This document shows, in pieces, positions 36,002 through 45,142 of a stretch of DNA of 64,000 bases. Each line of letters opens with the position of its first letter. Position 1 is the first letter of the stretch. The translations under genes and the position numbers were made by a program. Origin of the DNA: Nitratireductor alexandrii (GTDB taxonomy: Bacteria; Pseudomonadota; Alphaproteobacteria; Rhizobiales; Rhizobiaceae); NCBI RefSeq assembly GCF_004000215.1, contig NZ_RBVY01000006.1:195910-259909 (forward strand), written 5' to 3'. Below the pieces are notes generated by a model that was not told the DNA's origin, searched no databases, and was given only the letters and a program-made list of their open reading frames with translations.

Positions 36002-37180
36002 GTGAAGAACAACGACCTCGCGGTGGCGGAGGCGCCGTGCGACGCGCTTGCCTTTCTTCAGCAGGTCGTTGGCTGCAACACCGTTTCGCCGCCCGGCAAC
36101 GAGATCGTTCTGGCCCGCATCATCGAGGCGCGACTGGCCGAGGCGGGCATTGCGGCGCAGATTTTCCGGGAGAACGAACACCAGGCGAACCTGATCGCGA
36201 CCTTGAAGGGCGGCGCGCCCGGTCCGCGACTTGTTCTGAGTGGACATCTCGACACCGTGCCGATCGGCGACGCGCCTTGGAAACACGACCCCTTTTCGGG
36301 GGCCGTCGACGACGGCCATGTCTACGGCCGCGGCACGGCCGACATGAAAGGCGGCCTGCTGGCGTTGCTCTACGCCTTCATGCGGCAGAAGGAAATCGCG
36401 CCCGACCGGTGGTGCGGCGAATTGGTGTTCGCCGCCACCTATGCCGAGGAGGTCGGCGCGCTCGGCGCGGCCACCATGGTGCGCGAGCGGCAGATTCCCG
36501 AATTCGACGCCATGATCATCGCCGAGCCGACAAGCAACGGCCTGGTGATCGCGCACAAGGGCGTTTTGTGGCTGCGCGTGACCAGCTTCGGCAGGACCGC
36601 GCACGGCTCGATGCCGACGGCCGGCACCAATGCCGTCGACAAGCTGCATCTGTTTTACGAGCGCCTCAAATCGCTCGATCTCGGCGGCTCCACCACGCCG
36701 CTTCTGTCGGATCCGACCTTTGCCGTCACCACCTTCAACGGCGGCAGCAACACCAATGTCATTCCCGACCTGTGCCGGATGACCATCGACATCCGCACCG
36801 TGCCAGGACAGGACCACCGCGCCATCGTCGCCCGCATCGAGGCGATGGCCGCCGCGCTTGCCATGGAGGACCCGGACGCGCGTTTCGAAATCGAAACCAC
36901 GCTCGATCTGCCCGGCCTACTGACCGACGAGGCCTCCAGAATCGTCGCCGACTGCCGGTCGGTGTTGGCCGAACGGGCGCCCGGCACGGACACGGTGCGC
37001 GGCGCGCAATATTTCACCGACGCCTCGGCCTTCGCCGCCCATGGCGGCGACATCGTCATTCTCGGACCCGGCGCGCCGGAACAGGCGCATCAGACCGACG
37101 AACACCTCGCCATCGACGCCTATTTCGGCGCGATCGAGATCTACCGCCGGATCATCGGGCGGTTTTTGAGCAGAAGCTAA
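36002..37180 (+). CDS. M20-family metallopeptidase (ArgE/DapE type)
   Basis: The 392-residue protein has the metal-site segment SGHLDTVP around residue 80, YGRGTADMKGG around 115, and the catalytic Glu pair in TYAEEVGALG around 145, with a dimerisation domain between. M20 enzymes hydrolyse N-acyl amino acids and related amides. The start is a GTG at 36002 with AAGGGAGA upstream. It opens the TRAP-UxaA operon, so it may release the pathway acid from an amide-linked precursor. Confidence 0.91.
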   Translation: MKNNDLAVAEAPCDALAFLQQVVGCNTVSPPGNEIVLARIIEARLAEAGIAAQIFRENEHQANLIATLKGGAPGPRLVLSGHLDTVPIGDAPWKHDPFSGAVDDGHVYGRGTADMKGGLLALLYAFMRQKEIAPDRWCGELVFAATYAEEVGALGAATMVRERQIPEFDAMIIAEPTSNGLVIAHKGVLWLRVTSFGRTAHGSMPTAGTNAVDKLHLFYERLKSLDLGGSTTPLLSDPTFAVTTFNGGSNTNVIPDLCRMTIDIRTVPGQDHRAIVARIEAMAAALAMEDPDARFEIETTLDLPGLLTDEASRIVADCRSVLAERAPGTDTVRGAQYFTDASAFAAHGGDIVILGPGAPEQAHQTDEHLAIDAYFGAIEIYRRIIGRFLSRS

Positions 37181-37198
37181 CAGGAGGAAAGGGAGATC

Positions 37199-38191
37199 AT
37201 GATCTGTATCGCAAAGACCAAGGCCGCGCTCGCGGCTGCATTGCTGGGGGCCGGAACCGTGCTCGGAACCGGCATCGCCCAGGCCGAAACCACCTTGAAG
37301 GTGGGGCATGTTTTCGCCGCCGACCATCCCTGGCAGATCGCGCTCGAGGGCCTGTCCAAGGACGTGGCCGCGGCGACCGACGGCGAAGTCGTCATCCAAG
37401 TCTATCCGAGTTCGCAGCTTGGCGGCGACCGTGAAGTCGCCGAAGGGCTCCAGCTCGGCACCGTCGAGATGGGCTTGTTCGGCACCGGCGCCCTGCAGGT
37501 GCTCGACAAACGGCTGATCATCGAGGAACTGCCTTATGCCTGGCCGACCCGCGAGAAGGCCTATGCCGCCGTCGACGGCGAGCTCGGCGACGCGCTGGCC
37601 GAGATCCTGGCCGCCAAGAACATCAACACGCTCAGCTGGTGGGAAAGCGGCTACCGCCACATCACCAATTCGGCCCGTCCGATCGAAACGCCGGAGGATC
37701 TGAAGGGCATCAAGCTGCGCGTGCCCGAAGCCGAACTGCGCCTCGATACCTTCCGCGAGCTCGGCGCGCTGCCGACGCCGATGGCGTTTTCGGAAGTGTT
37801 CACCTCCCTGCAGCAGAACGTCGTCGACGGTCAGGAAAATCCGCTGGCGACGATCTACGCCTCCAAATTCTACGAGGTGCAGGAAAACCTGGCGCTGTCG
37901 GGCCATATCTGGGGCTCGGCGATCCTGACGATTTCCAAGCAGGCCTGGGACAAGCTCACCGACGAGCAGCAGACCATCCTGCGTGAGAAGGCGGAGATCT
38001 GGAAGGAGAAGGAACGCGAGATGATCCGCAAGAGCGACGAGGAGGTTCTCGCCAAGCTCGAAGCCGAAGGCATGAAGGTCACGCGGCCCGACCCCGCCGC
38101 GTTCCAGGAAATGGTCCAGCCGGTGTGGGAGAAATACGAGAGTGTCTTCGGTGAAGACCTGCTCGCGATCGTCCGCAAATACTCCAACTAG
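37199..38191 (+). CDS. TRAP transporter substrate-binding protein (DctP family), system 1
   Basis: The 330-residue periplasmic protein has a signal peptide ending at AQAE (about residue 30), and the DctP pattern SSQLGGDREVAEGLQLGTVEMG with the carboxylate-binding Arg region GIKLRVPEAELRL around residue 175. AGGAGGAAAGGGAG precedes its ATG. It binds an organic acid for the permeases downstream. Confidence 0.95.
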   Translation: MICIAKTKAALAAALLGAGTVLGTGIAQAETTLKVGHVFAADHPWQIALEGLSKDVAAATDGEVVIQVYPSSQLGGDREVAEGLQLGTVEMGLFGTGALQVLDKRLIIEELPYAWPTREKAYAAVDGELGDALAEILAAKNINTLSWWESGYRHITNSARPIETPEDLKGIKLRVPEAELRLDTFRELGALPTPMAFSEVFTSLQQNVVDGQENPLATIYASKFYEVQENLALSGHIWGSAILTISKQAWDKLTDEQQTILREKAEIWKEKEREMIRKSDEEVLAKLEAEGMKVTRPDPAAFQEMVQPVWEKYESVFGEDLLAIVRKYSN

Positions 38192-38199
38192 TTGAACAT

Positions 38200-38230
38200 C
38201 TCGCGGGCCGGCGTCGGGCCGGCCCGCGAG
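38200..38230 (+). repeat. Stem-loop between dctP and dctQ of TRAP system 1
   Basis: A perfect 13-bp stem, CTCGCGGGCCGGC with its complement, and a 5-base loop, starting 9 bp after the dctP stop. There is no T-run. It probably protects the dctP mRNA or lowers read-through to the permease genes. Confidence 0.8.
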
Positions 38231-38249
38231 CATCGGGGTGATATCGGCA

Positions 38250-38747
38250 ATGACGCAAGCCTTGCATGCCGCAAAGCGGCTTCTCGTCAGGATCGTCCAA
38301 TGGCTGCTTATGCTGATGCTGTTGGCGATCACGGGCGTGATGTTCGCCCAGGTCATCTGGCGCTATCTTTTGCAGTCGCCTCTGGTCTGGTCGGAGGAAC
38401 TGGCCCTGCTGTTGATGGTGTGGATGACGTTCCTGGGCTCGGCGCTGATGCTGGAGCGCCGGGAACACGTCGCCATCGACCAGTTCGTTGAATGGCTGCC
38501 GCCGGCTCTCAATCGCCTGGCGCAGATCGTTGGCGCGGTGGTGGTCCTGGCCTTCAATTGCGCGCTGACCTACGGCGCCTTCGTGATCGCCGAGACGGCC
38601 AGAGAATCGATCATGCCAGGTCTGAAGATTTCCAGCGCATGGCAATATATCGGCGTCCTGATCGGCGGCGGCCTGCTCGTGCTGGTCTCTCTCGAGGCCC
38701 TGGTGCAAGCGCTGCGCGGCAGCACGGTGCGGGAGAAGCAATCATGA
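38250..38747 (+). CDS. TRAP transporter small permease (DctQ family), system 1
   Basis: The 165-residue protein has four hydrophobic segments and the DctQ motif YLLQSPLVWSEELALLLMVW. The ATG at 38250 is favoured by GGGGTGA eight bases before; a GTG 12 bases earlier is possible. Its stop overlaps the dctM start as ATGA. Confidence 0.92.
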   Translation: MTQALHAAKRLLVRIVQWLLMLMLLAITGVMFAQVIWRYLLQSPLVWSEELALLLMVWMTFLGSALMLERREHVAIDQFVEWLPPALNRLAQIVGAVVVLAFNCALTYGAFVIAETARESIMPGLKISSAWQYIGVLIGGGLLVLVSLEALVQALRGSTVREKQS

Positions 38748-40015
38748 GCATCGTCCTGTTCGTCCTCCTTCTCGGACTGATCGTCATCAACGTCCCGATC
38801 GCCTTTGCGATCGGCTTCGCCTGCCTGAGCTATATCCTGGTCAAGGACATCAACATCGCCCTGGTCGCGCAGCGCGCGGCAACCGGCATCTATTCGTACC
38901 CGTTCCTGGCGCTTCCCATGTTCGTGTTCGCCGGCGTGCTGATGGAGCACGGCGGCATCACCCAGCGCATGATGCGGCTCGCCAACGCCGTCATCGGACA
39001 TATTTCGGGCGGGCTCGCCGCGGTCACGGTCGCCGGCAGCGCGCTGTTCGGCGCCCTGTCCGGTTCGGCGATCGGCGACACCGCCGCGATCGGCTCGATC
39101 ATGATCCCGGCCATGAAGGCCAAGCGCTATGCGGCCGGCTTCGCCGCCGCGCTTCAGGGCTGCAGCGGCGTGCTCGCCTCGCTCATTCCGCCGAGCCTGA
39201 CCATGGTCATCCTCGGCGCGACCGGCAATATCTCGATCGCCGGCCTGCTGATCGGCGGGCTGGTTCCCGGCCTGCTGATGGCGTTCCTGCTGATCATGGT
39301 CTCGCTGCTCATCAGCCGCCGCCGCGGCTACGGCAAGGGCGAGCGCGCCACCTGGCGCGAATTCGTCGCCGCGGTTTCGGACTCCGTCCTGCCGCTGCTC
39401 CTACCGGTGATCATACTCGGCGGCATCCTCGGCGGCATCGTCACCGTCACCGAGGCCGCCGTACTCGCGGTCGTCTATGCGTTTTTCCTCTCGGCGGTGG
39501 TCTATCGCGAGGTCAAGCTCACCGATCTGCCCGAAATCAGCATGCAGGTGCTGCGCATCGCGGTGCCGGTGCAGCTCATCGTCGCGATCTCGCACCTGTT
39601 CGCCTGGATCGTGACCACGGAGCAGATCCCGCAGCAATTGACCGCCTTCTTCGCCGCGGTCGCGCCCGATCCGCTCACCTTCCTGATCATGCTCAACTTC
39701 CTGCTTTTGTTGCTGGGCACGTTCATGGAAAGCAACGCGCTGATCATCATCCTGATTCCGATTCTGATGCCGGTGGTCCAGCAATACGGCATCGACCCGC
39801 TGCATTTCGGCGTCATGTTCGTGGTCAATCTGTGCATCGGCGCCAACACGCCGCCGCTGGGGGTCACACTGATGACGGCGGCCAAGATCGCCGAAGTCCG
39901 CTTCGCCGAGGCCTCGCGCGCCGTGCTCCCGTTCCTTGCGGCGATGATCGTGGTACTGATCCTGACGATCCTGTTCCCGCAATTGTCGACCTTCCTGCCG
40001 AGCCTCTTCCTCTAG
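38744..40015 (+). CDS. TRAP transporter large permease (DctM family), system 1
   Basis: The 423-residue permease has about twelve hydrophobic segments, with FVFAGVLMEHGGITQRMM near residue 60, GSAIGDTAAIGSIMIPAMKAK near 105, and ASLIPPSLTMVILG near 145, all typical of DctM. It carries the substrate across the membrane with Na+ or H+, together with DctQ. The ATG at 38744 was chosen by coupling to dctQ. Confidence 0.95.
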   Translation: MSIVLFVLLLGLIVINVPIAFAIGFACLSYILVKDINIALVAQRAATGIYSYPFLALPMFVFAGVLMEHGGITQRMMRLANAVIGHISGGLAAVTVAGSALFGALSGSAIGDTAAIGSIMIPAMKAKRYAAGFAAALQGCSGVLASLIPPSLTMVILGATGNISIAGLLIGGLVPGLLMAFLLIMVSLLISRRRGYGKGERATWREFVAAVSDSVLPLLLPVIILGGILGGIVTVTEAAVLAVVYAFFLSAVVYREVKLTDLPEISMQVLRIAVPVQLIVAISHLFAWIVTTEQIPQQLTAFFAAVAPDPLTFLIMLNFLLLLLGTFMESNALIIILIPILMPVVQQYGIDPLHFGVMFVVNLCIGANTPPLGVTLMTAAKIAEVRFAEASRAVLPFLAAMIVVLILTILFPQLSTFLPSLFL

Positions 40016-40044
40016 GTCGGGCCGGCGAGCCATCCAGGAGTGTG

Positions 40045-40362
40045 ATGTTGGAAAAGACAGCCATCCAGATCAAGGAAAGCGACCATGTCGCGACCGCCAC
40101 GGTCGAGCTTTTGCCGTCAGAGACGGTGATCGTGTCGGGCATCGGCAACGGCCGGCCGCTGAAGGTGGAGGAGCGCATTCCGCGCGGCCACAAGATCGCG
40201 CTGCGCGACATCGCCGCCCAGGAGGAAATCCACAAATACGGCGAAGTCATCGGCATCGCCACAAAGCCGATCTCCGCCGGCCATTGGGTGCATGTGCACA
40301 ATTGCCGCGGCGCCAAAGGTCGCCGATTCGACACAAACCATGCGCAACAGCAAGGTGACTGA
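40045..40362 (+). CDS. UxaA-family dehydratase small subunit (SAF domain)
   Basis: The 105-residue protein is a stand-alone SAF domain with IPRGHKIALRDIA and the metal-binding HWVHVHN motif near residue 89. It corresponds to the N-terminal part of altronate/galactarate dehydratase, split into a separate gene as in SuyA of sulfolactate sulfo-lyase. AGGAG precedes the ATG. It forms an enzyme with the next gene; the substrate is unknown. Confidence 0.88.
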   Translation: MLEKTAIQIKESDHVATATVELLPSETVIVSGIGNGRPLKVEERIPRGHKIALRDIAAQEEIHKYGEVIGIATKPISAGHWVHVHNCRGAKGRRFDTNHAQQQGD

Positions 40363-40363
40363 C

Positions 40364-41575
40364 ATGAAATTCAAGGGCTATCGCCGCGCCGACGGCTCGA
40401 TCGGCATCCGCAACCACATCCTCGTCATCCCGACCGTCTCCTGCGTCAACCGGGTCGCGCTCGACATCGCCTCCAAGACCGGGGCGGTGACCTTCATGCA
40501 TCCCTATGGCTGCACCTTCGACGCGGAGGAAAACACCACCACCGAGGACACGTTCATCGGCCATGGCCGCCACCAGAATGTCGGCGCCGTGCTGGTGGTC
40601 AGCCTTGGCTGCGAAACCGCCTCCGCCCGGCGCATCGCCGACGCGATCGCATCGACCGGCAAGCCGGTCGAGATGCTGATCGTCCAGAAGCAGGGCGGCG
40701 CGCGCTCCACGCGCGACACCGGCATCGAGATCGTCGAGCGTCTTAAGGGCGAGATCGCCGCAGAACCCCGCGACGAGGGCGATGTCAGCGAATTGATCGT
40801 GGCGCTGGAATGCGGCTCCTCGGACGCGTTTTCCGGGCTCACGGCCAATCCCGCCGTCGGCGAGGCCGCCGACATCCTGGTCGGCGCCGGCGGCACGGTG
40901 GTGCTGTCGGAAATCACCGAGATGGTCGGCGCCGAACGGGTCCTGTGGCGACGCGGCAAGACCGACAGGATCAAGCAGGACCTGATGGCGCTGATCAAGG
41001 AATACGAGATCGAGCTGTCGATGACCACGCAGGACGACAGCGGCGTCTTCATCTCCCCGGGCAATATCGAGGGTGGCCTGACCACGATCGAGGAGAAATC
41101 GCTCGGCTGCATCTACAAGGCCGGCACCCAGCCGATCGTCCAGATCGTCAAATATGGCGAACGGCCGACCGAAAAAGGCGTGGTCATCATGGACACGCCC
41201 GGTTTCGACATCGCCTCGGTGACCGGCAAGGTTGCCGGCGGCGCCCATATGGTGCTGTTCACCACCGGCAAGGGCACGCCGACCGGATCGTGCATCGCGC
41301 CGGTGCTCAAGATCAGCTCCAACAACGACACCTACAAGGCCCTACGCGAGGACATCGACCTCAGCGCCGGCGACGTGCTCGAAGGCACCAAGTCGCTCAA
41401 GCAGGTCGGCGAGGAAATCGTCGAGCTGGTGCTCGACGTCGCCAACGGCAAGGAGGCGAAGGCGGAGTATTTCAACATCCAGGAATTCGCCATCCCCAAT
41501 GTCAGCGTGGTACGCAAGGAAGTGATCCACCAGAAGCTGGCCGAACAGAACGACTTCCGGTTCCAGCAGCCATGA
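40364..41575 (+). CDS. UxaA-family dehydratase large subunit
   Basis: The 403-residue protein begins FKGYRRADGSIGIRNHILVIPTVSCVN and includes MHPYGCTFD around residue 44 and the GTPTGSCIAPVLKI region near residue 308, the pattern of UxaA/GarD/SuyB catalytic chains. It should eliminate water (or sulfite) from a hydroxy acid. The start at 40364 follows AAGGTGA; an in-frame ATG 24 bases earlier is possible. It is coupled to the next gene by ATGA. Confidence 0.9.
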   Translation: MKFKGYRRADGSIGIRNHILVIPTVSCVNRVALDIASKTGAVTFMHPYGCTFDAEENTTTEDTFIGHGRHQNVGAVLVVSLGCETASARRIADAIASTGKPVEMLIVQKQGGARSTRDTGIEIVERLKGEIAAEPRDEGDVSELIVALECGSSDAFSGLTANPAVGEAADILVGAGGTVVLSEITEMVGAERVLWRRGKTDRIKQDLMALIKEYEIELSMTTQDDSGVFISPGNIEGGLTTIEEKSLGCIYKAGTQPIVQIVKYGERPTEKGVVIMDTPGFDIASVTGKVAGGAHMVLFTTGKGTPTGSCIAPVLKISSNNDTYKALREDIDLSAGDVLEGTKSLKQVGEEIVELVLDVANGKEAKAEYFNIQEFAIPNVSVVRKEVIHQKLAEQNDFRFQQP

Positions 41576-42387
41576 AGCTTGCCTACATGTACGCCACGCC
41601 CGACGTGGCGCCCGCCAAAGTGACCGCCGTCCAGGGCCCGGTCGAGGCGACGATGCACACCATCGCCGCAACCGGCTATACCGGCGTCGAGCTTTTGGTG
41701 TGCGATCCCGGCCGGATCGACCGGCGCGCGCTCGCCGCCGCGATCCGCGCCGCCGGTCTCGACATGCCGGCCGTGTGCACCGGCGAGGTCTACGGCCAGG
41801 ACGGTCTCTCCTTCGCCGACCCCGACCCGCTCCGCCGCCGGGAGGCGATCGAGCGCATGAAGGCGTCGATGGATCTTGCCGCCGAATATGGCGCCATGGT
41901 CAATGTCGGCCGGCTGCGCGGGCGCTGCACGGACGATGTCGAGCCGCGCCAGACCCTGGAATGGATCGGCAGCGCGGTCGAACAATGCGCCGCCGCCTTC
42001 GCCGACGTGCCGATCGTGCTGGAGCCGGTGAACCGCCACTACGCCAACTGCCTCTTGACCACGCGCGAGACCTGCGACTTCGTGCGCGCGCTTGGCGTGC
42101 CGAGCCTCGCCGTGATGCTCGACACCGCCCATATCCTGACCGAGCGGGAAACGGTGGCCGACGCGATCCGCGAGGCGGGCGCCCTGTTCCGGCATTTCCA
42201 CATCACCGATTCCGACCGGCTCCCGGTCGGCGACGGCGCCTACGACATCGAGGCCGCGATGCGGGCCGTGATCGACAGTGGCTTCGACGGCTACGTGACG
42301 GTCGAGACCTTCCAGGTGCCCGATGCCGCGCATGCGATCGCGGCCAGTTTCGAGGCGATGCGCCCCTATTTTCCCGCTCGCGCCTGA
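41572..42387 (+). CDS. Sugar phosphate isomerase/epimerase (AP-endonuclease-2-like TIM barrel)
   Basis: The 271-residue TIM barrel shows the four metal-ligand strands expected of the family: VLEPVNRH, VMLDTAHI, FHITDSDR and VTVETFQ. Members isomerise or epimerise keto sugars, inosose or hydroxypyruvate. Its position after the dehydratase suggests it acts on the pathway's sugar acid, either before or after dehydration. Confidence 0.87.
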   Translation: MKLAYMYATPDVAPAKVTAVQGPVEATMHTIAATGYTGVELLVCDPGRIDRRALAAAIRAAGLDMPAVCTGEVYGQDGLSFADPDPLRRREAIERMKASMDLAAEYGAMVNVGRLRGRCTDDVEPRQTLEWIGSAVEQCAAAFADVPIVLEPVNRHYANCLLTTRETCDFVRALGVPSLAVMLDTAHILTERETVADAIREAGALFRHFHITDSDRLPVGDGAYDIEAAMRAVIDSGFDGYVTVETFQVPDAAHAIAASFEAMRPYFPARA

Positions 42388-42411
42388 CGCGACCCCTAAA
42401 GAGGTGACTTC

Positions 42412-43164
42412 ATGAAGATCGTTCGTTTTTCCCACCAGGGCAGCGCGTCCTACGGGCTGCTTGAAGGCGATTCGGTCGCCGTCCTGTCAAAACCGCCCTT
42501 CGACGGCATCGACAGGACCGGCCAGGTGCTGCCGCTCGAAGCGGTACGCCTGCTGGCGCCGGTGACGCCGAGCAAGCTCGTCTGTGTGGGCCTCAATTAC
42601 ACGCTGCACGCCGAGGAGTCGGGCGTGCCGGTTCCCGAAGAACCGATGCTGTTCATGTGTGCGCCGTCCGCGATCATCGCCGACGGTGAGGAGATCCGGC
42701 TCGACAACGCCGGCGACCGGATCGATTTCGAGGCCGAGATCGGCATCGTCGTCGGCACGAAGGCCCGCAACGTCGCGGCCGGCGACGCTGCAAAGCACAT
42801 TCTCGGCTATACTTGCGCCAACGACGTGTCGAACCGCGTCCTGCAGAAGAAGGACGGCCAGTTCACGCGCGCCAAGTCCTTCGACACCTACAAGCCGGTC
42901 GGCCCCTGCATTGCCACCGATCTCGACCCGGACAATGTCGACATCAAGCTGTGGCAGAACGGCGAGTTGCGCCAGTCGTCCAACACCAACGACATGATTT
43001 TCCCGATCGGGCGGATCTTCGAATTCGTGTCGGGCATCATGACCCTGTTCCCGGGCGACCTGATCATCACCGGCACGCCCTCCGGTGTCGGACCGATGGC
43101 GTCCGGCGACGAGATCGTCGTCGAAATCGACAAGATCGGCCGGCTGCGCAACACCGTCGCCTGA
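42412..43164 (+). CDS. Fumarylacetoacetate hydrolase (FAH) family protein
   Basis: The 250-residue protein has the FAH metal site in IDFEAEIGIVVG and GYTCANDVSNR, and the late ITGTPSGVG motif. FAH enzymes hydrolyse acylpyruvates or act as 2-keto-3-deoxy acid dehydratases/hydrolases. As the last gene of the operon it would cleave a diketo-deoxy acid into pyruvate-type products. GAGGTGA precedes the ATG. Confidence 0.9.
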   Translation: MKIVRFSHQGSASYGLLEGDSVAVLSKPPFDGIDRTGQVLPLEAVRLLAPVTPSKLVCVGLNYTLHAEESGVPVPEEPMLFMCAPSAIIADGEEIRLDNAGDRIDFEAEIGIVVGTKARNVAAGDAAKHILGYTCANDVSNRVLQKKDGQFTRAKSFDTYKPVGPCIATDLDPDNVDIKLWQNGELRQSSNTNDMIFPIGRIFEFVSGIMTLFPGDLIITGTPSGVGPMASGDEIVVEIDKIGRLRNTVA

Positions 43165-43230
43165 GCAGGCGTCATAAGCGCCGGGGGTGTCGGGCTTCCC
43201 GCGCCTCAGGTCAGCGAGCCCCCTTCTCGA

Positions 43231-43259
43231 CGCCCCGCCGCCTGCGGGGCGTTTTTTTT
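43231..43259 (+). terminator. Intrinsic terminator of the M20-TRAP-UxaA-FAH operon
   Basis: CGCCCCGC-CGCCT-GCGGGGCG is a perfect 8-bp stem with a 5-base loop, followed by eight T residues. It lies 66 bp after the FAH stop and before the convergent second TRAP operon. Confidence 0.92.
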
Positions 43260-43286
43260 GCCCGCCACGAGTCGCCGGCAGCCGGC

Positions 43287-44558
43287 CTATCGCAGCAAGG
43301 CGGTCGGGTAGAGCGCGAGCGCGGGGATGTAGCTGATCGCCAGAAGCGCGATGATGAGGGCGATCAGGAACGGCTTTATCGCCCGCATGAACTGGCCGAT
43401 GCTGGTTCCCGATATGCCGCAGGTCACATACATCAGCACCCCCAGCGGCGGCGTCAGCTGGCCGATGACCAGGTTGATGATCATCACGATGCCGAAATGG
43501 ACGGGGTCGATGCCCAGGGTCTCGATCAGCGGCAGCAGGATCGGCACCAGAATGATGATCAGCACCAGCGTCTCCATGAACGTGCCGAGCACGAGCAGGA
43601 TGATGTTGATCAAAAGCAGGATGAGCATCGGATTGTCCGAAACGCCGGACAGGAACGACAGGAGTTGCTGCGGCGCCTGGCCGATCGAGAGGATCCAGCC
43701 GAACGGCGCCGCCGTGGCCGCGATCACCAGGATCGACGAGGTGTCGCGGGCCGCGTTGGCGAAAACGCGCGGCAGTTCCAGAACCTTCAGCGTGCGATAG
43801 ACGAGCAGGCCGACCAGAAAGGCATAGGCGGCGGCGATCGCCGCGACCTCGGTCGCGGTAAAAATGCCCATGCGGAAGCCGACGATGATGATCACCGGCA
43901 TCAGCAACGCCCACGACGCGTCGAAAAAGGCGCTCCGCAACGTGCCGGCCGAAAAGGCCGCGCCGCGCCCAAACCCGCGCAGCCGGGTCATCACCGCCAC
44001 GGTCACGACCAGCGCGGTCGCGATCACCAGCCCCGGCACGATGCCGGCGACGAACAGGTCGCCGATCGACACATTGGCCTGCCAGCCATAGATGACCAGC
44101 AGGATCGACGGCGGAATGATCGGCGCCAGCACGGCCGCCGACGCCGTCAGCCCGACGCTGAACCCCTTGTCGTAGCCGTGCTTGATCATCTGCGGCACGA
44201 ACACGCGGGTGGTGGCGGCACAATCGGCGAGCGACGATCCCGAAATCCCCGACATGAAGACGTTGGTCAGCACGTTCACATAGGCCATGCCCCCGCGAAT
44301 ATGGCCAACCAGCGCGCCGGTCAGGGCGAACAGCCGCTCCGAAATGCCCGACGCGTTCATCAAGGTGCCGGCGAGGATGAAAAGCGGAATGGCGAGCAGC
44401 GGAAAGGACTGGACGCCGGCCGTCATGCGTTGCACGGCGATCGTCAGCGGAATGCCTTCCAGCCAGATCACCGCGATCGCCGAGGCGGCGAGCGCATAGG
44501 CCGTCGGCACGCCGACCAGCAGCAGCAACAGAAGCACAAGCAGCAACGTCGCGATCAT
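43287..44558 (-). CDS. TRAP transporter large permease (DctM family), system 2
   Basis: The 423-residue membrane protein has about twelve hydrophobic segments and the DctM signatures FILAGTLMNASGISERLF near residue 62 and IIPPSILLVIYGW near 148. It has the same length as the system 1 permease, but the two are clearly diverged. Its start overlaps the dctQ stop as ATGA. Confidence 0.95.
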   Translation of the reverse strand: MIATLLLVLLLLLLVGVPTAYALAASAIAVIWLEGIPLTIAVQRMTAGVQSFPLLAIPLFILAGTLMNASGISERLFALTGALVGHIRGGMAYVNVLTNVFMSGISGSSLADCAATTRVFVPQMIKHGYDKGFSVGLTASAAVLAPIIPPSILLVIYGWQANVSIGDLFVAGIVPGLVIATALVVTVAVMTRLRGFGRGAAFSAGTLRSAFFDASWALLMPVIIIVGFRMGIFTATEVAAIAAAYAFLVGLLVYRTLKVLELPRVFANAARDTSSILVIAATAAPFGWILSIGQAPQQLLSFLSGVSDNPMLILLLINIILLVLGTFMETLVLIIILVPILLPLIETLGIDPVHFGIVMIINLVIGQLTPPLGVLMYVTCGISGTSIGQFMRAIKPFLIALIIALLAISYIPALALYPTALLR

Positions 44559-45079
44559 GCCCCATCCCCCTCGCCGGCCTGGGCCTCGATGGTGCTCATC
44601 AAGGCCGTGCGAACCCCACCGTCAATACAGGCGCGGATCACGTGCAGCGCCGCGCATATGCTGGTGACGGGCAGGGCGAGCGTATAGAAACCGAAGGTGA
44701 CACCCATCATCGGCGTCAGGTCGCCCCAGGTCGTGCGCGCATATTTGAGACCGTAATGAATGGTCACCCAAAACACGGCCAGGCAGGTCAGCACCGCCAC
44801 GACCGACGCGACCAGCGCGTAGCGCGGCGGCAACACCCGCAGCACGATGTCGATGCGGATATGCTGGTGGGTCGACAGCGCGGAACTGGCGCCGATGAAG
44901 ACCATCCAGGTAAACAGCATGGTCAAAAACTCTTCCGTCCAGGTGATCGGCGCGCCAAGCACATAGCGGAAGAAGACGGTGGCGGTCAGGATGATGAAAA
45001 TCGCGGCCAGCAACAGCCACAGCGCATGATACTCGATCTCCCTGACCCGGTCGTCGAGCCACAGAACCAGCGTTTTCAA
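44555..45079 (-). CDS. TRAP transporter small permease (DctQ family), system 2
   Basis: The 174-residue protein has four hydrophobic segments with the DctQ motif RYVLGAPITWTEEFLTMLFTW. A TTG at 45079 is the likely start: GGAGG lies six bases upstream and no ATG or GTG is available near it. The rare start may keep permease levels below the binding protein. Confidence 0.9.
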   Translation of the reverse strand: MKTLVLWLDDRVREIEYHALWLLLAAIFIILTATVFFRYVLGAPITWTEEFLTMLFTWMVFIGASSALSTHQHIRIDIVLRVLPPRYALVASVVAVLTCLAVFWVTIHYGLKYARTTWGDLTPMMGVTFGFYTLALPVTSICAALHVIRACIDGGVRTALMSTIEAQAGEGDGA

Positions 45080-45106
45080 CCGGACCTCCGCGGATAGGCG
45101 AGGAAT

Positions 45107-45130
45107 GCCGGACCGCCTACGCGGTCCGGC
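45107..45130 (-). repeat. Stem-loop between dctP and dctQ of TRAP system 2
   Basis: GCCGGACCGC-CTAC-GCGGTCCGGC is a perfect 10-bp stem with a 4-base loop, starting 13 bp after the dctP stop. There is no T-run. Confidence 0.8.
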
Positions 45131-45142
45131 GTCGAAGGCGGC

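Noticed and set aside
42813-44687. A 624-codon open frame on the plus strand spanning the FAH gene end and the second dctM
   Set aside because: It runs through a strong terminator and two real genes. The translation is low-complexity.
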